DNA from: UBA6522 sp965237785
Lineage (GTDB): Bacteria > Pseudomonadota > Gammaproteobacteria > Steroidobacterales > Rariloculaceae
Assembly: GCA_965237785.1 (NCBI GenBank)
Contig: OZ250159.1
Coordinates: forward strand, 62,001 to 126,000
DNA length: 64,000 bases
Direction of reading: 5' to 3'
The notes beneath the pieces were generated by a model. The model was given only the letters and a program-made list of their open reading frames with translations, was not told the DNA's origin and ran no database searches. Both the position numbers and the translations under genes were made by a program. Positions 43,024 to 50,290 of this stretch are shown piece by piece (positions within the stretch are counted from its first letter, which is position 1; the number at the start of each line of letters is the position of its first letter).

Positions 43024-45051
43024 ATGCGGGCACTGACGGAGACCGAGCGCCAGGTTCAGGAAGCGCAGCGGCTGCTGAGCGGTGGGGAGCCCAACCGGGC
43101 GGAGCGCCTGCTGCGCGCCCTGTTGCGCGATGCGCCGGACGATATCGAGGCGCAATACGCACTGGCAGTATCCCAGCGTCACCAGCACCATTGGGACGCT
43201 GCCCTGGCCACCCTGTCGGCCATCGTCCACAGCCGCCCGGAATTTGGCCGGGCGCATCAGGAGTGCGGCTACAACCATATCGCCAAGCGGGATTTCGCCA
43301 ACGCGCAGGCCGCGTTCGAGCGGGCCACCGGATTCGACCCGGCGCTGGTCAATAGCTGGAAATGCCTCGCCAAGCTGTATCGGGACGGAGGCGACGAGGC
43401 GCGTCTGGCGGCGGTTCTGGAACATATTGCCTTTCTCGACGGCTTGCCGGCCGAACTCGTGGCGGTTATCAGCTACATCTCCGAAGACCGGTTGCGCGAG
43501 GCCGAGACGCGGTGCAAGCAGTTTCTGCGCACCAACCAGACCCACGTTGAAGGCATGCGGCTGCTGGCCGAGATCGCCACGCGCAACAAGATCTATGAGG
43601 ATGCCGAGTTTCTGCTGGAGAGCTGCGTCGAATTCGAACCCGGGCACCGCGCTGCCGGGGCGCAATATGTCCATCTGCTGCTGAAGGTACAGAAGTTCAG
43701 CAAGGCGCTGGCGGCCGCGGAAAAACTGCTCGACCGCTTTCCGCAGGATGCGGACCTGATCCGGCCCCTGTACGCCTCGGCCTGTGCCGGGGCAGGCAGG
43801 AACGAAGCCGCCGTGGAGGGCTACCGAATCATGATGCGGCAAGAGCCCGGCAATCCGTTTCATCCAGTCTTGCTGGGCCATGTGTACAAGTCCGACGGCG
43901 AGTTCGACCGGGCCGTGGAGCTGTACCGGCAGGCCTACAGGATCAAGCCGGACTACGGCGATGCCTGGTGGAGCCTGGCGAATACCAAGTCCTATCGGTT
44001 TACCGATGACGAGCTGACCCGGATGTCTGCAATGGAGCGGCATCCCGGCACCGGCGCAGTGGACCGGATTCAACTGTGCTTTGCGCTCGGCAAGGGGCAT
44101 GAAGACCGGGGCGAACATGAGCGCGCCTTTGATTGCTACGCCAGGGGCAATGCCCTGAAGCAGCCCACCGCTCATCACAGCCCCCGCCACTTGCAGGTCA
44201 GGGTGGAAAGCCAGATCGAAGTGTGTACGCCGGAACTGTTTGCCGCGAGATCCGCGGTGGGGTTGCCGACACCGGACCCGATCTTCATCGTCGGCCTGCC
44301 GAGGGCGGGGTCCACCTTGCTGGAGCAGATCCTCTCGTCCCATTCCCAGGTGGACGGCACCATGGAACTGCACAACGTCCTGAACCTGGCCAAGCGGCTG
44401 CGGGGCCGGGGCGGTGAAGATGACGGTGAAGGAGACGGTGTAGGCCGGCCGCGCTACCCGAAGATTCTCGCGGAACTCGAACACAGCTATTTCCGCCGGT
44501 TCGGCGAGCAGTTCATCGACGACACCCGCGGCTACCGGGGCTCGGCGCCCTACTTCATCGACAAGATGCCGAACAACTTCTTCCACGTCGGGCTGATCAG
44601 GCTGATCCTGCCCAACGCCAGGGTCATCGACGCCCGCCGCCACCCCATGGCCTGCTGCTTCAGCGGCTTCAAGCAACTTTTCGGGGAGGGTCAGGAGTTT
44701 TCCTACGGGCTGCGGGAGATCGGCAACTACTACCGGCAGTACGTGAAGCTCATGGATCATTGGGACAGGGTTCTGCCGGGATTCGTCCTGCGCGTGCAGT
44801 ACGAGGAGGTCGTCGGCGATCTCGAGGCCCAGGTGCGGCGCGTGCTCGAGTTCTGCGGCCTCCCCTTCGAGCAGGCCTGCGTGGACTACCACAAGACCCG
44901 GCGCACCATCCGTACGCCGAGCGCCCAGCAGGTGCGCCAACCCATCTATACCTCCGGGCTGGAGCAGTGGCGCAATTTCGAACCCTGGCTCGGCCCGCTG
45001 AAGGACGCCCTGGAGCCCGAAGTGCTGGCGCGTTATCCGATAGAGGCCTGA
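43024..45051 (+). CDS. TPR-repeat sulfotransferase
   Basis: A 675-residue protein with N-terminal tetratricopeptide repeats (about 10-390; for example DIEAQYALAVSQRHQHHWDA, PVLLGHVYKSDGEFDRAVEL) and a C-terminal sulfotransferase domain (about 415-660). The PAPS-binding 5' loop is IFIVGLPRAGSTLLEQILSS and the 3'-phosphate segment VIDARRHPMACCFSGFKQLF. It would transfer sulfate from PAPS to a substrate held by the TPR part; the acceptor is unknown, and protein tyrosine or a secondary metabolite are both possible. It lies in the same unit as the TonB receptor and faces the hydroxylase and second sulfotransferase. PAPS would come from Sat/CysC at 24.6-26.4 kb. Confidence 0.9.
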   Translation: MRALTETERQVQEAQRLLSGGEPNRAERLLRALLRDAPDDIEAQYALAVSQRHQHHWDAALATLSAIVHSRPEFGRAHQECGYNHIAKRDFANAQAAFERATGFDPALVNSWKCLAKLYRDGGDEARLAAVLEHIAFLDGLPAELVAVISYISEDRLREAETRCKQFLRTNQTHVEGMRLLAEIATRNKIYEDAEFLLESCVEFEPGHRAAGAQYVHLLLKVQKFSKALAAAEKLLDRFPQDADLIRPLYASACAGAGRNEAAVEGYRIMMRQEPGNPFHPVLLGHVYKSDGEFDRAVELYRQAYRIKPDYGDAWWSLANTKSYRFTDDELTRMSAMERHPGTGAVDRIQLCFALGKGHEDRGEHERAFDCYARGNALKQPTAHHSPRHLQVRVESQIEVCTPELFAARSAVGLPTPDPIFIVGLPRAGSTLLEQILSSHSQVDGTMELHNVLNLAKRLRGRGGEDDGEGDGVGRPRYPKILAELEHSYFRRFGEQFIDDTRGYRGSAPYFIDKMPNNFFHVGLIRLILPNARVIDARRHPMACCFSGFKQLFGEGQEFSYGLREIGNYYRQYVKLMDHWDRVLPGFVLRVQYEEVVGDLEAQVRRVLEFCGLPFEQACVDYHKTRRTIRTPSAQQVRQPIYTSGLEQWRNFEPWLGPLKDALEPEVLARYPIEA

Positions 45052-45100
45052 CCCGCCTCAGTGCGCCGTGGAAAGGCGCTGGTTCCTGCCGGTCGGCACG

Positions 45101-46087
45101 CTATGTCACGCGGGCGTCCGGGGCCAGGGCCGCGTTCAGCACGCGTTGAGCGAATACCGCGTTGACTCCGATGCCATTGCTTGCCGTGGTCAGCGCCCGC
45201 CGGTCCGGATGCAGCTTTTCGCGGGTGCGCTCGATCAACCGCCGATAGCTGGAAAATTCCTCGGGGCGGTGGCCGTGCAGCAACCAAAGTTCGCGCCAGT
45301 CCTGAGCGAAAGCACGCAATAGGCCGGCGTAGGCCGTCACCAGGGTGCTGTCGTTGCGCGGGTTGGCGGAAAAATCGGCGATCAGGTCCTCGATCAGCGC
45401 GGAGCATTCTCCCGGCGCCATCACCGGCAGGCTGCTGAACCGTTCCGTCTTCAAGGCGGCGGTCCGGCCCGGCTCGAAGGGCACGTGCGTCAGGGGGAAC
45501 GCGGCAGCGTCTTCCAACAGGGCCTGAACCCGGCGCCAGAAGCGCGCGGAGCCGCAGGTGTCGATCACCAGGTGCACGCGATGCCCGGCGAAGTCGTTGA
45601 CCACCCGGTGGCGGCGCCAGGAGTCGAATATCCAGCATTCCCCGGCGGCCATGTGCAGCCGCTCCGGACCGCAATGAAAGATCACCCGGGGACCGGTGAC
45701 GATCGGAATGTGAATGCGTACCCGGCTGAACCAGTGGTAGTTGAAATCCACATGCAGGCTGACTTCCGCACCTGGCTCCAGCCGCATCAGCCGCGAGCGA
45801 GAAAGCACCTCACCGAAGCTGGCCATCACCTGGCGCATATAGGGGCAGCGGGCCAGATGCGGCGTCGGGCGCTTTTCGCCTTCGAAGGAGTTGTTGTCGC
45901 CGCCGCCGCTTGAAATCAGGGCGATGGCCGAGTTGCCGGCCAGGCCGCTCGGATGCGCCATCCACTGGCGGTCGGAAAACTGACGCACCTCGGCTGCCAA
46001 CCGCGTCGCGTCGAACTGGTACGGAAGCCGGATGAACGGGCGGCTCAGGCGCATGACCCGCCCGAAACTTCGGCGGACAACCGGCAA
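45101..46087 (-). CDS. Aspartyl/asparaginyl beta-hydroxylase-like protein
   Basis: A 328-residue 2-oxoglutarate/Fe(II)-type dioxygenase of the Asp_Arg_Hydrox family. The double-stranded beta helix is visible: VSLHVDFNYHWFSRVRIHIP, then HMAAGECWIFDSWRRHRVVN and GHRVHLVIDT, giving histidines and the arginine typical of these enzymes. The C-terminal 110 residues form an extra helical domain. It may hydroxylate a peptide or metabolite that the neighbouring sulfotransferases modify. An in-frame ATG at 46054 (MRLSRPF) is an alternative start. It is 28 bp downstream of a sulfotransferase gene on the same strand. Confidence 0.83.
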   Translation of the reverse strand: MPVVRRSFGRVMRLSRPFIRLPYQFDATRLAAEVRQFSDRQWMAHPSGLAGNSAIALISSGGGDNNSFEGEKRPTPHLARCPYMRQVMASFGEVLSRSRLMRLEPGAEVSLHVDFNYHWFSRVRIHIPIVTGPRVIFHCGPERLHMAAGECWIFDSWRRHRVVNDFAGHRVHLVIDTCGSARFWRRVQALLEDAAAFPLTHVPFEPGRTAALKTERFSSLPVMAPGECSALIEDLIADFSANPRNDSTLVTAYAGLLRAFAQDWRELWLLHGHRPEEFSSYRRLIERTREKLHPDRRALTTASNGIGVNAVFAQRVLNAALAPDARVT

Positions 46088-46115
46088 GTTCCCGCTAGCC
46101 CGGAAACGGAACGAA

Positions 46116-46784
46116 TCAAAGACATGTCAGCGCCTCCGGGGTCTCGGCCATGGGGTAGTCGAACTGCTCGAAATCGGCTCGGTAGAAGGCGTTCACCTGT
46201 TCGAGCAAGGCCTCGTCGTAGTAGCGCCGGTAGTCGCCGTGATGCGAGGCGTTGCGGCGGGTCAGGCGGCTCGGGGGGATGCCGATGCGCTCGCACACCT
46301 GGTCGAAAGACTGTTGCAGCCGTTCGTAGCGGCCCACGAAATCCATGCCGACAATGCCGGCGCCGTTCACAAGCAAGGTCACTTGCGGGCGTACCAGCGC
46401 CCGCCGGCGAAACCTTTGCCGCGTCAGGGCCGTCTTCATGAACGCCGTCTCCCCGCCAGCGTAGCCGGGATTGCGCCTGTTCAGGAACGTGCATGCCGAA
46501 ATGTAGCGTTCATAGGGGTTTCTGACCATGCTGAACTTGAAATATTCGCCCCAGATCTCGCTCGGCAGGCAAGCCTTCACCTGCTGCAGGGAGATATGCC
46601 CGTGGCCGATGCGCGCCAGTTCCAGTATCGGCAGGCGCAAGGTCCGGGTCAATGCTTCCTGCTGCCAGTCGTCTGCGCCAAGATGGGGTTGCAGTGCCGC
46701 GCGAATGGCGTGAGTGCCGGTTCTCGGCTGTGCGAAGAAGATGAAGCGGTGTTGGTGCGAAACGATCATCCGCCTGGCGTCCAT
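46116..46784 (-). CDS. Sulfotransferase family 2-like protein
   Basis: A 222-residue cytosolic-type sulfotransferase. The 5'-phosphosulfate loop is FFAQPRTGTHAIRAALQPHL and the 3'-phosphate motif is KFSMVRNPYERYISACTFLN, the R-x-P-x-x-R-x-x-S arrangement of the Sulfotransfer_2 group. The C-terminus includes NASHHGDYRRYYDEALLEQV, resembling bacterial heparan- and chondroitin-type relatives. It starts the leftward pair with the hydroxylase-like gene. A broken sulfotransferase copy lies just upstream at 46874-46987. Confidence 0.85.
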   Translation of the reverse strand: MDARRMIVSHQHRFIFFAQPRTGTHAIRAALQPHLGADDWQQEALTRTLRLPILELARIGHGHISLQQVKACLPSEIWGEYFKFSMVRNPYERYISACTFLNRRNPGYAGGETAFMKTALTRQRFRRRALVRPQVTLLVNGAGIVGMDFVGRYERLQQSFDQVCERIGIPPSRLTRRNASHHGDYRRYYDEALLEQVNAFYRADFEQFDYPMAETPEALTCL

Positions 46785-46873
46785 TCTTGCATTGTCGAGT
46801 CCGATTGATGACTTCTAATATACCGCGACGGGGTCGCTGGAGTGGCCGTGAGACGGGGCAGCAGGTCCAATAA

Positions 46874-46987
46874 CCGCGCCGGTGCGGTGCCGAAGGCGAA
46901 GAATTCAGCTATGACCTGGAGGACCTCGGGCGGTATTATCGCGACTACGTCCGGCGTCGCTTCGGCATCCGGCCCGCGAATCCATGA
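46874..46987 (+). pseudogene. Sulfotransferase C-terminal remnant
   Basis: In the plus-strand frame ending at the TGA 46985-46987 the translation is AEGEEFSYDLEDLGRYYRDYVR. This mirrors the TPR-sulfotransferase segment EGQEFSYGLREIGNYYRQYV (from about position 44690). It is preceded by a stop at 46871-46873 and followed by a short unrelated tail. It marks a second sulfotransferase gene that has been lost, next to the BCCT gene. Confidence 0.65.
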
Positions 46988-47021
46988 CCCGCACCGGCCC
47001 GGCTATTCTCATGGTATTGGT

Positions 47022-48605
47022 ATGAATGACATCAACAGCACACGCGCAGACCCGGCCTTGACCGAGCCTGCGGTTCCCGATATCGGCCACGAGATCGGCG
47101 AGCACAATATCCAGGTCCTGAGTCTCGACATCCATAACCCGGTCTTCATCGTCTCCGCGGCGCTGGCGGTCATGCTCGTGATCGGCACGTTGCTGTTCCC
47201 CGAGCAGGCGACGACCCTGTTCGCCGACCTGAGGGTCTGGACGACCGTGACGTTCGACTGGTTTTTCCTCGGTGCGGTGAACCTCTTTGTTGTTTTCAGC
47301 CTCGGTGTCGCCCTGTCCCCGCTGGGACGGATTCGCCTCGGCGGGCAGGATGCCGCTCCGCAGTACGGCTATTCCGCGTGGCTGGCCATGCTGTTCGCGG
47401 CGGGCGTGGGCATCGGCCTGATGTTCTTCGGTGTCCTGGAGCCTGTGACCCATACCCTGGCACCCCCGCTCGGCATCGACCCCGCCGACACCGGCGCCGC
47501 ACGTGCCGTCGGCATGTCGGCCGCGATCATGCATTGGGGGTTGCACGCATGGGCGATCTACGCGGTCGCCGGCCTGTCGCTGGCGTTCTTCTGTTTCAAT
47601 CGCGGCATGCCGCTGACGCTGCGCTCCGGATTCTTCCCGCTGATCGGCAAATCCGTCTGGGGGCCTTTCGGTCACGCGGTGGACATCGTTGCGGTGCTGG
47701 CGACCCTGTTCGGGCTCGCGGTATCGCTGGGCTTCGGCGCCGAGCAGATCGCCGGTGGATTGCAATACCTGTTCGGAATCCCCGTGACCACCGCCACCAA
47801 GGCCATCCTGATCATGGTCATCATCGGCATCGCGCTGGCGTCCGTCATCGCGGGCCTTGACAAGGGCGTCAAGCGCCTGAGCTGGATCAACATGGGACTC
47901 GCGGGCCTGCTCTGGCTGTTCGTCCTGATCGCGGGGCCCACGCTGGTCATTCTCGCGACGATCGCGAAGGCGAGCGTCGATTACGTCTACTACCTGCCGG
48001 GATTGAGCAACTGGATCGGCCGAGAAGACGTGGCTTTCGTGCATGACTGGACGACGTTCTACTGGGCCTGGTGGATCGCCTGGGCGCCGTTCGTCGGCAT
48101 GTTCATCGCCCGCGTCAGCTTCGGCCGTACCGTGCGCGAATTCATCACCTGGGTGCTGATCATTCCTACGATCATCGGCATATTGTGGATGGCGACGTTT
48201 GGCGGTACCGCGCTTGAGCAGTACTTTTCCGACGGGTATACGGGCGTGGCGACTTCGGTGCCCGAACTCGCCCTGTTCAAAATGTTGGAGCCATTGCCGC
48301 TGACGGGATTTGTCTCCGCGGTCAGCGTGTTCCTGATCACGATCTTTTTCGTCACCTCTGCCGATTCGGGATCGCTAGTGATGGACACTATTACGGCCGG
48401 TGGCAAGATGGACGCACCCGTGCAGCAACGCGTCTTCTGGTGCCTGCTGGCCGGCATGGTCGCGATGGCGCTGATGCTGGGCGGCGGGATGGCGTCGCTG
48501 CAGGCGTTGACCCTGACGGTGGGTCTGCCCTTCACCGTGGTGCTGCTATGCATGTGCGTCGGCCTCATCAAGGGGCTGCGCGAGGAACTGGCCATCCGGA
48601 GCTGA
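47022..48605 (+). CDS. BCCT family transporter (betaine/carnitine/choline)
   Basis: A 527-residue inner-membrane transporter with about 12 helices. BCCT signatures are visible: FAAGVGIGLMFFGVLEPVTH, the tryptophan-rich core MHWGLHAWAIYAVAGL, SLGFGAEQIAGGLQYLFGIP and WAWWIAWAPFVGMFIARVSF, which form the aromatic cage for quaternary ammonium groups. The glycine-rich unwound helix (AGVGIGLMF) is of the sodium- or proton-coupled kind. The ATG at 47022 is 20 residues before the conserved core. It converges with the GbdR-like gene and lies beside the betaine-demethylation train, so glycine betaine or a related methylamine is the likely substrate. Confidence 0.92.
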   Translation: MNDINSTRADPALTEPAVPDIGHEIGEHNIQVLSLDIHNPVFIVSAALAVMLVIGTLLFPEQATTLFADLRVWTTVTFDWFFLGAVNLFVVFSLGVALSPLGRIRLGGQDAAPQYGYSAWLAMLFAAGVGIGLMFFGVLEPVTHTLAPPLGIDPADTGAARAVGMSAAIMHWGLHAWAIYAVAGLSLAFFCFNRGMPLTLRSGFFPLIGKSVWGPFGHAVDIVAVLATLFGLAVSLGFGAEQIAGGLQYLFGIPVTTATKAILIMVIIGIALASVIAGLDKGVKRLSWINMGLAGLLWLFVLIAGPTLVILATIAKASVDYVYYLPGLSNWIGREDVAFVHDWTTFYWAWWIAWAPFVGMFIARVSFGRTVREFITWVLIIPTIIGILWMATFGGTALEQYFSDGYTGVATSVPELALFKMLEPLPLTGFVSAVSVFLITIFFVTSADSGSLVMDTITAGGKMDAPVQQRVFWCLLAGMVAMALMLGGGMASLQALTLTVGLPFTVVLLCMCVGLIKGLREELAIRS

Positions 48606-48631
48606 ACAATCCTCGTTCGCCGCATCGCCCA

Positions 48632-49606
48632 TCACCTGGCCACGCGATCGGCGCTCGGCGTGTTGCCGTAGAGTTCCTTGTAGGTCGTGCTGAAATGCGA
48701 ACTCGAAACAAAGCCTGTCTGCGCCGCAATCTCGACGATGCTTAGTTCCGTCTGGAATAGTAACTGGCGGGCCCGTTCCAGCCGCAATTGCAGGTAGTAG
48801 TGCGACGGCGAACAGAGCAGGTACTTCTGGAACAACCGCTGGAGCTGCCGGCGCGACAACCCGACATAGGATGCCAGTTCAATCTGGCTGAACGGCTCGC
48901 GGATGTTGCTCTCCATCAGCTCCACAGCAGTCACGAGCTTCGTGGATTTCCCGCCGACGACATGGCGCAGCGGTATGTGTTGCCGGTCTCTCGTATCGCG
49001 GATTCGCTCATGGACGAACTGGTCGGCGACGCCGGCACTGATCTCCGTACCCAGCTCACTTCGGACGAAATACAGCATCATGTCCATCGGCGCCGTGCCA
49101 CCGGAGCTCGTGAAGCGACCGCGATCGATGGTGTAGATGCTCCGGCTGACAGTGATCTTCGGGAATCCCAGGGTCAGGGCGGCGTAATTTTCCCAGTGGA
49201 TGCTGCACCGGTAGCCGTCCAGCAACCCGGCCTTGGCCAACACGTAACTGCCGGTGCAAGTAGAGCCAAGCGCGAGTCCACGTCCGCTGCACGCGCGCAG
49301 CCAGCGCAGCACCGGCTTCGCGGCGAACCGCTCAACCCCCTCGCCGCCGCAGACGACGATCGCGTCCACGGCTCGGGACTGGATTTCATCGCCGATACCG
49401 AAGTCGGCATTGACCGAGAGTCCGTCGCTCGCGGTGACGGCGCCACCGTCCCTGGAAATTGTCCGCCAGCTATAGACCCGGGAGCCGGCAACGCGGTTCG
49501 CCATGCGCAACGTCTCGATCGCCGACGACGTCGATATGAGTGTGAAATCGTCTAGCAGCAGGAAGCCGAAAAACGTCGGCAACCCTTGCGGTTCGACCTT
49601 TGCCAT
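48632..49606 (-). CDS. gbdR: GlxA/GbdR-type AraC-family regulator
   Basis: A 324-residue regulator with an N-terminal DJ-1/PfpI-like ligand domain (PTFFGFLLLDDFTLISTSSA) including the C-x-G-S-type elbow in LGSTCTGSYVLAKAGLLDGY, and a C-terminal AraC double helix-turn-helix (FSQIELASYVGLSRRQLQRL, LSIVEIAAQTGFVSSSHFST). GbdR of Pseudomonas, activated by glycine betaine and dimethylglycine, has the same layout and controls gbcA, dgcAB and the sox genes. Here it lies after soxG. The start MAKVEPQG (49606) gives the usual length; the frame reaches 49651. A carnitine regulator (CdhR) is the alternative. Confidence 0.82.
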   Translation of the reverse strand: MAKVEPQGLPTFFGFLLLDDFTLISTSSAIETLRMANRVAGSRVYSWRTISRDGGAVTASDGLSVNADFGIGDEIQSRAVDAIVVCGGEGVERFAAKPVLRWLRACSGRGLALGSTCTGSYVLAKAGLLDGYRCSIHWENYAALTLGFPKITVSRSIYTIDRGRFTSSGGTAPMDMMLYFVRSELGTEISAGVADQFVHERIRDTRDRQHIPLRHVVGGKSTKLVTAVELMESNIREPFSQIELASYVGLSRRQLQRLFQKYLLCSPSHYYLQLRLERARQLLFQTELSIVEIAAQTGFVSSSHFSTTYKELYGNTPSADRVAR

Positions 49607-49690
49607 CGCGCAATACGGTGTTCGTTGACTAAATGAAGTATGCGGCGACAAAGGATCAAACTCAATGTCGTACTGTTGAAAGAACGCTAC

Positions 49691-50290
49691 CTAAAGCATC
49701 GAGAAACGAACGCCGTGCGGCCGCGCGGCATGTGCGAGCCAGCGGCACAGGTAGTCGGAGAAGCTCCTGCGAACGATGATCGTATAGGTTGATACGTTGT
49801 GGGCAACGCCCAGCAGCACGATCGCCTTGGCCAGGCCTGTCTGCGCACATTGCCCCGGGCCGAACTCCCGCGGATGCAGGTCCAGGGTGCAGCCCTTCGC
49901 CAGCACCGTGCGTGCATCGACGCCACTGATGCGCAGCGCGACATTGCCGCCGCTGACGTCGTTGATCGCGGCGTGGAACCCGACAAGCGCCTCGGCGAGT
50001 TCGCTGCCCAGTCCGGCGGCGCCCTCCCCGCTTGTCACGATCAGCCACTCGTTCGGGCCGAGCCAATAGACGCTATGCTCGCCGGTCGTGGACGTATTGG
50101 AATCGAGCGGCATGGGTTGACCCAGGACCCGCACGGCGGACTCAACGGCCTGCTCGCGGCGCGGATCGAGCCTGACGTTGAGAAATCCGCAGCCGGACAG
50201 GACGCTGATAGCGACACGTGCCTCCGCCGCGGATTCCATCGAGGCGAAAAAGGGTTCCAGCCCGTGGCCGCGTTCGGATGTCTCAGACAT
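49691..50290 (-). CDS. soxG: Sarcosine oxidase gamma subunit
   Basis: A 199-residue SoxG. It resembles the family with LNVRLDPRREQAVESAVRVL, VYWLGPNEWLIVTSGEGAA and SGGNVALRISGVDARTVLAK, GCTLDLHPREFGPGQCAQT. SoxG completes the alpha-beta-gamma-delta enzyme that oxidises sarcosine to glycine. The ATG lies 8 bp inside the end of soxA, a translational overlap that decides this start. It is the last structural gene of the long leftward train. Confidence 0.9.
   Translation of the reverse strand: MSETSERGHGLEPFFASMESAAEARVAISVLSGCGFLNVRLDPRREQAVESAVRVLGQPMPLDSNTSTTGEHSVYWLGPNEWLIVTSGEGAAGLGSELAEALVGFHAAINDVSGGNVALRISGVDARTVLAKGCTLDLHPREFGPGQCAQTGLAKAIVLLGVAHNVSTYTIIVRRSFSDYLCRWLAHAARPHGVRFSML

Noticed and set aside
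42934..44940. Minus-strand open frame of 668 codons opposite the TPR-sulfotransferase
   Set aside because: An antisense shadow of a GC-rich gene, with no signal peptide or motif.
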